Under the pieces are notes generated by a model. That model was not told the origin of the DNA. It saw only the letters and a list, made by a program, of their open reading frames with translations, and did not search any database. Below are positions 1-8,026 of a DNA stretch of 64,000 bases, in pieces (within the stretch, counting starts at the first letter, position 1; every line of letters begins with the position of its first letter). The DNA is taken from NCBI RefSeq assembly GCF_025717605.1, contig NZ_JAJIRQ010000005.1, positions 124,001-188,000 of the forward strand, given 5' to 3'. The translations under genes and the position numbers were made by a program. The DNA comes from Paucibacter sp. TC2R-5 (GTDB lineage: Bacteria > Pseudomonadota > Gammaproteobacteria > Burkholderiales > Burkholderiaceae_C).

Positions 1-47
1 CGCCATTGATGTGCCACTTATGCCTTCCTTATGCAGGAGGTTTCACA

Positions 48-2009
48 GTGGGGCCATCAATCCCGCCACTACCGCTCGAGACCATGTCCTCAGCCCGTTC
101 TGCCTTGCCAGATTTACCCAATTTACCCAGTTCCGGCCATCCGCAGCGCCAGGCGCTGCCGGCGCTAACGCTGGGCGCCATCGGTGTCGTCTATGGCGAC
201 ATCGGCACCAGCCCGCTCTACACCGTCAAGGAAATCTTCTTGCCCGCCACCGGCGTGGCGCTGAATCCAGCCAATCTGATCGGCGCGGTGTCGGTGATCA
301 TCTGGGCGCTGATGCTGGTCGTGACGCTCAAATACGTGATCCTGATCCTGCGCGCCGACAACCGCGGCGAGGGCGGCGGCCTGGCCTTGACGGCGCTGGC
401 CGCCAAGGCGGTGGGCACGGGCAAGCCACGGCTGCACAAGGGCTTGCTCTTGCTGGGCGTGTTCGGCGCCACGCTGTTTTATGGCGACAGCATCATCACC
501 CCGGCCATCACCGTGATGGGGGCTGTTGAGGGCTTGGAGGTCATCACCCCGGCCTTCAAACCCTATGTGCTGCCTATTGCACTGGGCGTGCTGCTGGCGC
601 TGTTCATGGTGCAACGCTGGGGCACCCACGCGATGGGCAAGGTGTTCGGCCCGGTGATCACGCTGTGGTTTGTGTTGCTGGCCGTCATCGGCGTGATCCA
701 TATTCAGACCCAACCGCAGGTGCTGGCCGCCTTGAACCCGCTGCATGCCTGGGAATTCTTGATCGCGCGCGGCTGGTATGTGTTTGCCGCCGTGGGAGCC
801 ATCGTGCTGGCGCTGACCGGCGCGGAAGCGCTGTATGCCGATATGGGCCATTTCGGCGCCAAGCCGATCCGGCTGGCCTGGACGACGCTGGTGTTCCCGG
901 CTCTGGCGCTGAACTATATGGGGCAAGGCGCGCTGCTGATCGGCGACCCGAGCGCGATCGAAAACCCGTTCTACCGCCTCTTCCCCGAGAGCTTGATGCT
1001 GCCGGTGGTGGTGCTGGCCGCGCTGGCCGCGGTGATCGCATCACAGGCGGTGATCTCGGGCGCCTATTCGATGACCAAGCAGGCGATACAGCTGGGCTTC
1101 TTACCGCGCATGACGGTGCGCTACACCTCGGCCAGCGAGGTCGGCCAGATCTACATTCCGGTCGTCAACTGGGCCTTGTTGCTTGGCGTGGTGGCTGCCG
1201 TGCTGCTGTTCGGCAGCAGTTCGGCCTTGGCCGGCGCCTACGGCATTGCGGTGACGATGACGATGTTGATCACCACCCTGCTGACCTTTTTCGTGGTGCG
1301 GCACGGCTGGCGCTTGCCGGCACCGGTGGCCATTTCGGCCACGCTGTTCTTCCTGGCCGTGGATTTGCTGCTGGTAGCCGGCTGCGCGATCAAGTTTGTC
1401 GACGGCGGTTGGTTCCCCTTGGCCTTTGCGCTGGGCTTGTTTCTGGTCATGAGCACCTGGTCGCGCGGCCGGGCCTTGCTGATGGGCAGCATCCGGCGCG
1501 ACGGCTTGGAGCTGCAACCCTTCCTCGAAAACCTGAGCGGCGCTGAGACCCACCGCGTCATGCGCACCGCCGTTTATGCCGTGGCCAACCCCGACACCGT
1601 ACCGCAGGCCTTGCTGCACAACCTCAAGCACAACCAGGTGCTGCATGAGACGAATGTGATCATGACCGTGGTGTTTCACGACCGGCCCTGGGTGCCCGAG
1701 GACGAGCGCATCGTGCTGCAGGAGTTGGCACCGAGTTTTTGGCGCGTGAGCCTGCATTTCGGTTTCATGGATCAGCCCGATGTGCCCAAGGCCCTGGCTC
1801 TGTGCGCGGACAAAGGCCTGCACATCTCCGCTTTCGAAACGAGTTACTTCCTCAGCCGCGAAACCGTGGTGCCGACCCCCGGTGAGGGCATGGTGCAATG
1901 GCGAGAGCGCCTGTTTGCCGCCATGAGTCGCAACGCCGGCGGCGTGGCCGAGTTCTTCTGCCTGCCGGACAACGCGGTGGTGGAACTGGGCACGCGGGTG
2001 CAGATCTGA
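48..2009 (+). CDS. kup: Kup-family potassium uptake protein
   Basis: Low-affinity K+ uptake permease of the inner membrane, probably a K+/H+ symporter (KUP/HAK/KT family). The N-terminal part has the family signature [14 protein letters not shown] followed by about twelve hydrophobic segments (roughly residues 35-480), then the usual hydrophilic C-terminal domain of about 170 residues. The frame is open to position 6, but I place the start at the GTG at 48, because a perfect AGGAGG lies at 35-40 with a 7-base gap; an ATG at 84 is the alternative. Length (653 residues) is normal for the family. It stands alone, followed 20 bases later by a small membrane-protein gene on the same strand. Family assignment is secure; transport specificity is inferred from family. 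Confidence 0.95.
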   Translation: MGPSIPPLPLETMSSARSALPDLPNLPSSGHPQRQALPALTLGAIGVVYGDIGTSPLYTVKEIFLPATGVALNPANLIGAVSVIIWALMLVVTLKYVILILRADNRGEGGGLALTALAAKAVGTGKPRLHKGLLLLGVFGATLFYGDSIITPAITVMGAVEGLEVITPAFKPYVLPIALGVLLALFMVQRWGTHAMGKVFGPVITLWFVLLAVIGVIHIQTQPQVLAALNPLHAWEFLIARGWYVFAAVGAIVLALTGAEALYADMGHFGAKPIRLAWTTLVFPALALNYMGQGALLIGDPSAIENPFYRLFPESLMLPVVVLAALAAVIASQAVISGAYSMTKQAIQLGFLPRMTVRYTSASEVGQIYIPVVNWALLLGVVAAVLLFGSSSALAGAYGIAVTMTMLITTLLTFFVVRHGWRLPAPVAISATLFFLAVDLLLVAGCAIKFVDGGWFPLAFALGLFLVMSTWSRGRALLMGSIRRDGLELQPFLENLSGAETHRVMRTAVYAVANPDTVPQALLHNLKHNQVLHETNVIMTVVFHDRPWVPEDERIVLQELAPSFWRVSLHFGFMDQPDVPKALALCADKGLHISAFETSYFLSRETVVPTPGEGMVQWRERLFAAMSRNAGGVAEFFCLPDNAVVELGTRVQI

Positions 2010-2029
2010 GATCAAACCGGAGCAATGCA

Positions 2030-2302
2030 ATGACCGAAGAAATCGACCCCCAAAAGCTAGATATCTGGTTTCCGGCCAAACGGTATGGCTGGGGCTGGGG
2101 CTTGCCCGTGCGCTGGCAGGGCTGGCTGGTACTCAGCGCTTACGCGATCTTGATGGTGTGGGCTGCATTCCTGCTATCGCCCGAGCAGCAGCCCCTCAGC
2201 TATTCGGTCAGCGTTGCGGTCTTGACGGCTTTGCTGCTGTTGATTTGCTGGTGCAAGGGCGAGCGGCCACGCTGGCGCTGGGGAGACGAAAAACCGTCCT
2301 GA
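2030..2302 (+). CDS. Small two-helix membrane protein, function unknown
   Basis: A 90-residue protein starting MTEEIDPQ at the ATG at 2030; a longer open frame exists upstream, but it only overlaps kup in another frame. There is a tryptophan-rich N-terminal stretch (residues 12-30), then two predicted membrane helices (about 33-50 and 57-75) and a short basic tail with several W and R residues. It lies 20 bases after kup and is probably cotranscribed with it. I do not recognise a named family. It converges on the acyltransferase gene, with 30 bases between the stop codons. Confidence 0.7.
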   Translation: MTEEIDPQKLDIWFPAKRYGWGWGLPVRWQGWLVLSAYAILMVWAAFLLSPEQQPLSYSVSVAVLTALLLLICWCKGERPRWRWGDEKPS

Positions 2303-2332
2303 GGGCAGCATGACGGCCCGCGCGCAACTGGT

Positions 2333-3454
2333 TCAGAGCACTCGCGTCATGCCCGGCAGCGCCCGCAGCTGCCGACCCAGCCAGAACGATGCGGCGACGG
2401 CCAGGCAGCCCACTACGAGGAACTTCAACCCCGGTGCCGCCTGCCAGCTGCGCAGCGCCAGTGACACCGCCACCAGCACCGGCGCATGCAGGATGAAGGC
2501 CGCATAGGCCGCCTCGCTCCAGCGCTGCCAGCTTGGGCTGGGCCGATTGAAGCGCAGGCGGAACTGCCACAGCAATAGCGCAATGATGCCCCAGGCGACC
2601 AGCGGTTCCCAGAAGGCATAGGCTGCGGCCGGCCAGGACCAGCCACCATTGAAATTGACCGACTTGCCCTCGAACGCGCCGAATAGCGCCGCCACCAAGG
2701 GCAAGGCCGGGATTGCCAGCAGCGTGATGAAGAACCAGGGCAGTGCGTGTTGACGCTCGATGCGCTCCAGCCAGCGATGCCGCGCCGCCGCGCAACCGAG
2801 CGCGAACAGCATGATGTAGGAGGAAAAATAGCCGAGTTGCAGCGCCCACACATTGCGGCCGGTGGGCACCCACTGCCGTATCAGCATCGCGCCGGCACCG
2901 ACCAGCAAGGCCGCAGCGAGCCAGTGCGCATGGCCCGGTACGGGCTGTACCGCATTTGCGTGCTTGCCGCCCAATGCGCGCCAGGCCGCATAGGCCAGGG
3001 CGAAGAGCAGCAAGGCCCAGGCAAACCACAGCGGCCCGGCGACAAAAGTGAAGCGCTCAAGCCGCCACAGCCAGCCGGACCAGAAGTCATGGCCCTTGCT
3101 GATGTCGGCCATGGCGTCGGTCATCGGCCCCAGCAGCAGGCCGAAGACCAGCAAAGGCAGGCCCAGGCGGATGAAGCGTTCCGAGAGATAGCGTTTGGCC
3201 CCTTTGCGCTCGAAGCCGGCCGGCGTGAAATAGCCGGCGATCAAGAAGAACATGCCCATGAAAAAGGCCTGGTTGATGCTGCACAACATCGTCAGCGTGA
3301 TGCTGCTGCTGACATTCGGGTTCTCAGGGAACTCGCGGTAGAACCAGCCGCCACTGCCGCCATAGGTGATGGCGCAGTGATGAAAGATGACCAGGGCCGT
3401 CAAGACGACGCGCAGTCGGTCGAGGAAGTAAGTTCGGGGCGTGTTCTTGCTCAT
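2333..3454 (-). CDS. Acyltransferase family 3 membrane protein (OpgC/MdoC-like)
   Basis: A 373-residue polytopic membrane protein of the acyltransferase-3 family, which transfers acyl or succinyl groups to extracytoplasmic glycans. The N-terminus LDRLRVVLTALVIFHH carries the family R and H residues in the first helix, and about ten hydrophobic segments follow. It resembles the glucan-modifying OpgC branch rather than O-antigen acetylases, but the substrate cannot be read from sequence. Its ATG overlaps the stop of the upstream LytTR regulator gene by 4 bases (ATGA at 3451-3454), so the two are probably translationally coupled and the acyltransferase may be an output or partner of the two-component system. 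Confidence 0.85.
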   Translation of the reverse strand: MSKNTPRTYFLDRLRVVLTALVIFHHCAITYGGSGGWFYREFPENPNVSSSITLTMLCSINQAFFMGMFFLIAGYFTPAGFERKGAKRYLSERFIRLGLPLLVFGLLLGPMTDAMADISKGHDFWSGWLWRLERFTFVAGPLWFAWALLLFALAYAAWRALGGKHANAVQPVPGHAHWLAAALLVGAGAMLIRQWVPTGRNVWALQLGYFSSYIMLFALGCAAARHRWLERIERQHALPWFFITLLAIPALPLVAALFGAFEGKSVNFNGGWSWPAAAYAFWEPLVAWGIIALLLWQFRLRFNRPSPSWQRWSEAAYAAFILHAPVLVAVSLALRSWQAAPGLKFLVVGCLAVAASFWLGRQLRALPGMTRVL

Positions 3455-4167
3455 AGGGCTTTGCTATTGCTGCTCAGTTGCGCCAGCACTGCGGCGCGGT
3501 ATTGGCGGCTGCAGGGCGCGCTGGCGCCGCCGCGCAAGGCCAGCTCGGAATTACCCAGCGCCAGCACCTGCGCGGTGGCCACGGCCGCGCTGCGGTGCGT
3601 GCGCATAAAGCCCGCGCCCAGATCGACCAGCAGGCCCGCCAAGCTGCGGCGCAGCAGGGGTGTGCGGCCATCGAGCAGGTGCAGCAGCACATAGTTGTCG
3701 GCCGCTTCCAGCCACAGGATCTCAGCAACCGCCACCACATGTGTGCGGCCGCGATCCGGGATCAGCAACTGTGCCGGCGGTGCTTGCTCGGCCCGCGTCG
3801 GGCTGATGCGCGTGCGCAGCCGATCACGCAAACGATCAAGCGCGCGCGCCAAACGCTCGGCTTCCACCGGTTTGAGCAAATAGTCCACCGCATCGCTGTC
3901 AAAGGCCTCGAGCGCGTAGCGGTCAAAGGCTGTGGCGAACACGACGGCCGGTGCCGGGTCGGGCAGCGAGGCCGCCACGTCCAAACCACTGATGCCGGGC
4001 ATTTGAATGTCGAGGAAAATCACATCGGGCGCGAGGGCAGCCACCTGTGCCAGCGCCTGCTCGCCGTCCTTGGCTATGCCGGCGATCTCGATGCCGGGCA
4101 TGGCCGAGAGCAGGCGCTGCAGGCGCGCACGGGCCTGCGGCTCGTCGTCAACGATCAGCACACGCAT
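3451..4167 (-). CDS. LytTR-family response regulator
   Basis: A 238-residue regulator. The N-terminal receiver domain (about 1-115) shows the acidic pair VDDE, phospho-acceptor aspartate in VIFLDIQMPG (about D54) and lysine in LLKPVEA. The C-terminal LytTR DNA-binding domain (about 135-230) includes the typical MRTHRSAAV segment. It is the partner of the kinase encoded immediately upstream, whose 3' end overlaps this gene by 13 bases, and it overlaps the acyltransferase gene by ATGA. It resembles the AlgR/LytR type. Target genes are unknown. Confidence 0.93.
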   Translation of the reverse strand: MRVLIVDDEPQARARLQRLLSAMPGIEIAGIAKDGEQALAQVAALAPDVIFLDIQMPGISGLDVAASLPDPAPAVVFATAFDRYALEAFDSDAVDYLLKPVEAERLARALDRLRDRLRTRISPTRAEQAPPAQLLIPDRGRTHVVAVAEILWLEAADNYVLLHLLDGRTPLLRRSLAGLLVDLGAGFMRTHRSAAVATAQVLALGNSELALRGGASAPCSRQYRAAVLAQLSSNSKAL

Positions 4168-5288
4168 GGCAACACGATCACCGCTTCGACACCGGCACCT
4201 TCGCCGCGCGAGCGCAGCGTCAGCGAGGCCTCGCTGCCGAAGCGCGTGGCCAGGCGTTCACGCAAATTGCTCAGGCCGGCGCCGAACACCGGCTGCTGTT
4301 GCGGCAGGAGCCGACCCACATCGTCCTGGACCGACAGCCGCATGCAGTGCTTGCCTTCGCGTTGCGCGCGCACCGTGATCTGCGCCTGGCCCAGATGCTT
4401 CTCCACCCCATGCCGGAAGGCGTTCTCCAGCAGCGGCTGCAACAACAGGGTCGGCACCTTGAAGGCGCACAGGCTCGCGTCAATCTCGAACCTTGTGCTG
4501 ACGCGATCGGCAAAGCGCTCATCCATGATGGCCGCATAGCCTTCCAGCAAACGCAGCTCCTCGCCTAACGTGCTCTCTGGCCGGCGTGTCAGGTCGGTGG
4601 CGGCCCGCAGCAAGGCGGCCAGTCGGCTCAAGAGCGTGTCGGCTAACTGGGGATTCGAGTGGATGATCTCGCTGATCGTGCTCAAGGCGTTGAACAGAAA
4701 GTGTGGCTCTATCTGCTGCGCCAGCTGCAGCAACTGAGCTTGGCGGGCCAGGGCCTGCGAACGCTCGGCACGCAGCTGTGCGTCCACCATCGCCACATAG
4801 GAGCGTATGCCAAAAAAGATCGCGATGAACAGCAGGTAGTAGGCGCTGAACTTGAGGCTTTCATACAGAAACAGCTCGCCCCAGGCTTGGTGTTCGTAGC
4901 GTTCGCCCAGCAAGGCATAAACGCCGTGCCTGAGCATGAACACCAGCGCCACAAAGACGACGGCCACCAGTGGCAACCAGCGCAGCTGCGAAGCGAACCA
5001 GCGCCATGGATGGGCCAGCAGTGCATCGTGGCGCGCTACGAAGCGCGCCTGCAGCAGGATCAGCAGGGTGCTGACGAGGCAAGACGTGCCCTGCCAGACC
5101 AGTGGCCGCCAGATGCCGCTATGGCCGTTGCGCCAATAGTCCTGCACCTCCACGCTGGCCATCAGCACCCATAGCAGGGCCCAGGCCAGCGCAAAGGCGA
5201 AGCGCGGTACGGGCAGCAGAGCGCGCAGATCGGCGGCGACAGGGTCGGCCGAGTTGGCTGCAGTGCGGGCGGGCTGGAGGACCTTCAT
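4155..5288 (-). CDS. LytS/YehU-type sensor histidine kinase
   Basis: Membrane sensor kinase, 377 residues from the ATG at 5288 (MKVLQPAR). The frame stays open to 5477, but that extension enters the transposon-end relic and looks non-native. About four membrane helices occupy residues 25-170. They are followed by a coiled segment and the His_kinase domain, with the phospho-acceptor histidine in QIEPHFLFNAL and the ATP-binding N box in LLENAFRHG. The degenerate G box GAGLSNLRERL is typical of this family. It forms an operon with the LytTR regulator and the acyltransferase. The start has no strong ribosome-binding site, so the exact N-terminus is uncertain. Confidence 0.88.
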   Translation of the reverse strand: MKVLQPARTAANSADPVAADLRALLPVPRFAFALAWALLWVLMASVEVQDYWRNGHSGIWRPLVWQGTSCLVSTLLILLQARFVARHDALLAHPWRWFASQLRWLPLVAVVFVALVFMLRHGVYALLGERYEHQAWGELFLYESLKFSAYYLLFIAIFFGIRSYVAMVDAQLRAERSQALARQAQLLQLAQQIEPHFLFNALSTISEIIHSNPQLADTLLSRLAALLRAATDLTRRPESTLGEELRLLEGYAAIMDERFADRVSTRFEIDASLCAFKVPTLLLQPLLENAFRHGVEKHLGQAQITVRAQREGKHCMRLSVQDDVGRLLPQQQPVFGAGLSNLRERLATRFGSEASLTLRSRGEGAGVEAVIVLPCVC

Positions 5289-5470
5289 CAATGTCGCGCT
5301 GGCTCGGCGCTGGCTGTTTGCATGGAGCCCGAAGACTAGCGCAGTGCGGCCGCTTTTTACCGCTGCCCATTGCGATTTGGGGCGAGTGGTGAGCCGGCTG
5401 GGGCGAGTGACGCAAAAGACCGGCGCGCGACTGGGGCTCAGGCAATAGCGATGAGTAATCAGTAGAAAAA

Positions 5471-5528
5471 GGCCCATAAGTTTCTCAACTTATGGGCCTC
5501 ATATTCTCAGCTTATGCCTTCACCGACA
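5471..5528. repeat. Relic right-type end of a second Tn7-like element
   Basis: Two direct copies of TCTCARCTTATG have their CTTATG cores at 5489-5494 and 5511-5516, exactly 22 bases apart. The sequence ends in ACA at 5528, 12 bases after the last core. This is the same geometry as the functional-looking right end at 27190-27229. The outer copy also forms a 10-bp perfect palindrome (GGCCCATAAG / CTTATGGGCC, 5471-5498). Read inward from 5528 on the minus strand, the first 24 bases match the end at 5648 at 21 positions. No matching opposite end was found to the left, so this is probably a solo remnant next to gyrB's original downstream sequence. Confidence 0.7.
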
Positions 5529-5531
5529 AAA

Positions 5532-5536
5532 AAAAT
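5532..5536. repeat. Target-site duplication, left copy (AAAAT)
   Basis: The five bases AAAAT directly precede the TGT of the left end at 5537 and are repeated at 27230-27234 directly after the ACA of the right end. A 5-bp duplication is the hallmark of Tn7/Tn5053/Mu-type transposition. Caveat: the left copy lies inside a run of A, so part of the match could be chance. Confidence 0.75.
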
Positions 5537-5560
5537 TGTAGGCGTCAGCATAATCTGACA
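5537..5560. repeat. Left transposon end (TnsB-type terminal repeat)
   Basis: The end begins TGTAGGCGTCAG and is followed at 5549 by CATAATCTGACA, an imperfect copy of the CATAAG-YTGGCA repeat at the right end. The expected second repeat 22 bases further in (about 5571) is poorly conserved here, so this end is weaker than the right one. The 5-bp duplication and the terminal match to 27229 support it as the true left border. Confidence 0.7.
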
Positions 5561-5647
5561 CGGCCGACGACCCACATCAAGTACTTAGCGTCGTTGATGC
5601 ATCAAAACTTGGCACCCTTTTTCCCAACAATTGGCAGACTCTACGCA

Positions 5648-5695
5648 TGTCGGCTTAGGCATAAGCTGAGACAAGCGAACCCATAACCTGAGAAG
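5648..5695. repeat. Second left-type transposon end nested inside the element
   Basis: TGTCGGCTTAGG at 5648 is followed by CATAAGCTGAGA (5660-5671) and, 22 bases on, CATAACCTGAGA (5682-5693). This is the sister type of end seen inverted at 5471-5528, and it differs from the outer ends of this element (CTGAGA versus TTGGCA). The five bases before it (ACGCA) match nothing obvious. It is either the remnant of another element's left end or an extra binding array. No partner right end of this type was found to its right. Confidence 0.6.
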
Positions 5696-6024
5696 TTCTT
5701 CCTCGGTGCCTGGAACGTTTGTACTGAAGCGAAGCCGGTCTACCCAAGTCGCCCATCACGACGGTTTGATTCGAGCGGCCGGGCCAATTAAGTGGCATGG
5801 ATTTTATCCGGAACGGCGACAGGCTGATGGAGCTTCATGAGGCGAGCCTGAGTTTCGGCGATGCGCAACACCGTGCCGGTTGCGTAGAACGCCGCGCCGG
5901 CAGTCGTGACCCCTCTGATGGGTCAGGGGCACGATGCCCGAATCAGCGGCCACGTTGGACCTGAATACTTAGCTGCTTGCGCTGAGCGCCCGAACGTGCT
6001 AAACCCACAAAACAAGGTAGGCAC
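5696..6024. other. Mostly non-coding left arm with possible gene remnants
   Basis: No convincing gene. Two short open stretches look protein-like. One on the minus strand ends at a TAA at 5788-5790 and reads about 43 codons from an in-frame stop; its end contains RIAETQARLMKL. One on the plus strand runs from a GTG at 5906 to a TGA at 6026-6028 (40 codons, includes GHVGPEYLAACAERPNV), and its TGA overlaps the next gene's ATG. They overlap each other, so at most one can be real. Both may be debris from earlier insertions. Confidence 0.35.
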
Positions 6025-6327
6025 ATGACTAGATCAATCCGCCATCACGTTGATGCCACTCGTAGCCCTGAAGAGGGTACTTTGTCGAGCGAGCTCGAAA
6101 AACGCATCTTTGAGTTGCAGTTGAAGTTGCTTGAGCGTCGGCTGGCGCCTTCATGGTTGGTTTCTGCGCTTCACTTTGGCCCCGCCGCCGAAGCTTCGCC
6201 GAGAGATTTCGCAGCAGCTACTTTCGCTGACATGACTGACTCATCCGAGGATACGCTGCTGGCAAACCTTGAACAGCTTGTCCCTCCACGAGCTGATTTC
6301 GGACCCTTCCGAGGTCGAAGAGAGTAA
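6025..6327 (+). CDS. Hypothetical protein, left arm of the element
   Basis: A 100-residue open frame from the ATG at 6025, with AAGG 12 bases upstream of the start. The first half is charged and probably helical (ELEKRIFELQLKLLERR, about residues 25-42, possible coiled coil). The second half is rich in A, F, D and S. I recognise no family. It sits between the end repeats and a small minus-strand gene. It is supported only by open length, a plausible start and amphipathic composition; it could be a cargo gene or a leftover. Confidence 0.45.
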   Translation: MTRSIRHHVDATRSPEEGTLSSELEKRIFELQLKLLERRLAPSWLVSALHFGPAAEASPRDFAAATFADMTDSSEDTLLANLEQLVPPRADFGPFRGRRE

Positions 6328-6475
6328 CTGAAGCTTTGTAGCCGCCCTAACAAGCAGCTTGGTGCCCGGAGCGGTCATCGCCAAGGTGGGATTTGGCACT
6401 AGTAATGATTAAACGGCCCCACTAGCGGGGACTTAAGGCGCGAGTAGGCTCCGGAAAAAATAGGCATCTGTTCGA

Positions 6476-6685
6476 CTACGGTGCATACTTCTCAATTTCT
6501 TTGGCTGCTGCCTCTGGCGTTCCCTCTACTTCAAACGCGGATCCATTCATATAGACAATTTTTGCAGTGCGCCCGACACCGCTTTCTAAAGTCTCAATAT
6601 AGGCAACAAGATCTGGTCGGATGAAATAGTATTGGTCGTGCACTGCGCTGTTGAAGTACTGTCGTTTCATTTTCAGAAGTTTCAT
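6476..6685 (-). CDS. Small hypothetical protein, 69 residues
   Basis: Starts at the ATG at 6685 (MKLLKMKR), chosen because GGAGG lies 8 bases upstream; an upstream GTG at 6694 would sit inside that ribosome-binding site. The sequence includes YFIRPDLVAYIETL and a segment ending TPEAAAKEIEKYA. It loosely recalls small FlbD-like proteins that have a strand-rich body with an NG turn. No membrane helix or signal peptide is visible. The excellent ribosome-binding site makes it a likely real gene. Function is unknown; it may be a small regulator or antitoxin-sized cargo gene. Confidence 0.6.
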   Translation of the reverse strand: MKLLKMKRQYFNSAVHDQYYFIRPDLVAYIETLESGVGRTAKIVYMNGSAFEVEGTPEAAAKEIEKYAP

Positions 6686-7557
6686 TTCAACCACCTCCGG
6701 TGTTAGTGAACTACATTTACTTGGGCTACAGTTTTTTATCAGACGGCATATTCAATCTCAAGTCGCAACACGCATTCAGCCCTCCAACTTGTCTGCAGCG
6801 GCGCATCAACTAAGTTGACACAGCCTAGACCAAAAGCAAAACAGCATGGCCCCTTTGTGAGGTGCCTAACGTAGTGCCCTCTCGACGACAACGCACCACG
6901 AACAGCTGGTCGGCGGAATCGGCCTCCTAGTAGATTCACTCAAGCGTAAGTGCGCCAAAGCTGGATGCTATCTACTAGGCCGTCATATTCCCCCCCCTAT
7001 TGATAGGGGTGAGAGGTGAAAAGTACGCCTTCAAGCCCGCGGTATTTGACGGGATCCGATCTCAGCCCCCAAATTGAAGGCCAATTGGTTAGTCCTTGTG
7101 AACGGCAGCTTTGGGCATATTCTGCCGCCGAAGCGCGGCTGGACTTCATCTGCCTGCCAATGATGCCAATCGCATCCGCCTATGAGTTGTTCAATGACCG
7201 ATACGGAATGCAGCGGTCATTGGGCTACCGAAACTGAGCGGCTGCTGCCAGCCGTCCTGCGACGGGCGATCTTTCTCGATGGGCGACAGCAATGGGCACA
7301 TTGCCGCAGCTCAATTTCGAGATCCCGAAGGAGCGGAGCAGCCGAAAACGGCCAACTTGGCAACTTACCCGTGCCGCAAGTGCAAAGGGTAGGCATCCAG
7401 CACTCAATTCACAGAGAGAGTCATTTAAGCTCTCCATCGCCTGCAATGGCTTGCTGATGCGCCTTTGTAAGCACTTACCAACCAATTTTCTACAATGCTC
7501 TACAATCGGCTACAAAGAGCTCCGATTCTCATGATTTGGCTCTCAGTGCAGCTCGGA
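6686..7557. other. 872-bp gene-poor stretch in the left arm
   Basis: I see no convincing gene: the open frames lack start sites and family features. It holds a perfect palindrome CCCCTAT-TG-ATAGGGG at 6994-7009. Near the right side is a cluster of CTACAA motifs (about 7492-7514), next to the small palindrome GTAAGCACTTAC (7467-7478). These could be protein-binding sites or the scar of an older insertion. Base composition is lower in G+C than the flanking chromosome. Confidence 0.5.
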
Positions 7558-7908
7558 CTATTTCCGCGAGCGCTTGTTTATTCGGTCTGCAAGCTTTGAC
7601 ATGATCCAATCGAGTTCGGCTGGCGTTACGTCCCAGCCTTTTCTTGTGATGCTCTCGCGCACACTCAGCAAAAGAGTTTCGACCGACAAGTTTGGTTGTT
7701 CTGTTTGTTTTCTACTGCAATACTTGTAAAGTTGATCAACCAAGTCGAGACAGTTATCGAATCGTTCTGCAATTTCCTCATCTGTCAAGCCTGATATGTA
7801 TTTCCCATCGACCCGCCTGACCAGGATTTTGGCTTGAACGCCGCTGACTGAGCCAGGTGGCTGCTCCCTTGGGAAATCATCGGGAATAAAATTAGATTTA
7901 GTGGTCAT
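7558..7908 (-). CDS. Conserved-looking hypothetical protein downstream of tniQ
   Basis: A 116-residue protein with GGAG 10 bases before its ATG. The N-terminus contains the segment SGVQAKILVRRVDGKYISGL, followed by TDEEIAERFDNC. A helical C-terminal half ends in WDVTPAELDWIMSKL. The pattern (a short SGxQxK motif, then a helical body with YCxRK) resembles small uncharacterised proteins found on mobile elements; the SGVQ-K string also recalls part of HipA-like proteins, but the kinase body is absent. It lies 118 bases downstream of tniQ on the same strand and may be the last gene of the tns transcript. Function unknown. Confidence 0.6.
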   Translation of the reverse strand: MTTKSNFIPDDFPREQPPGSVSGVQAKILVRRVDGKYISGLTDEEIAERFDNCLDLVDQLYKYCSRKQTEQPNLSVETLLLSVRESITRKGWDVTPAELDWIMSKLADRINKRSRK

Positions 7909-8026
7909 TTGATATTCTCTCCAAATGGGAAAACAGTAAATTGGCCGGCTTTGTTCTCAGCGTCTAAACCAATATGATTGGCCGCAACGCAAGCTGAATC
8001 GAGAGAGCTTCTCCCGTTGGAAATAT

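Noticed and set aside
165-926. Long open frame on the strand opposite kup (253 codons)
   Set aside because: A shadow of the G+C-rich kup coding sequence; composition is low-complexity H/R/Q and no family features are visible. The same applies to most antiparallel frames across the window.
6330-6370. Integron attC-like string (CCTAACAAGC)
   Set aside because: Only half a site is present, no matching complementary core, and no integrase gene in the window.
7016-7534. Several short plus-strand frames in the left arm
   Set aside because: GTG or weak starts, overlapping one another in different frames, and no recognisable protein pattern.
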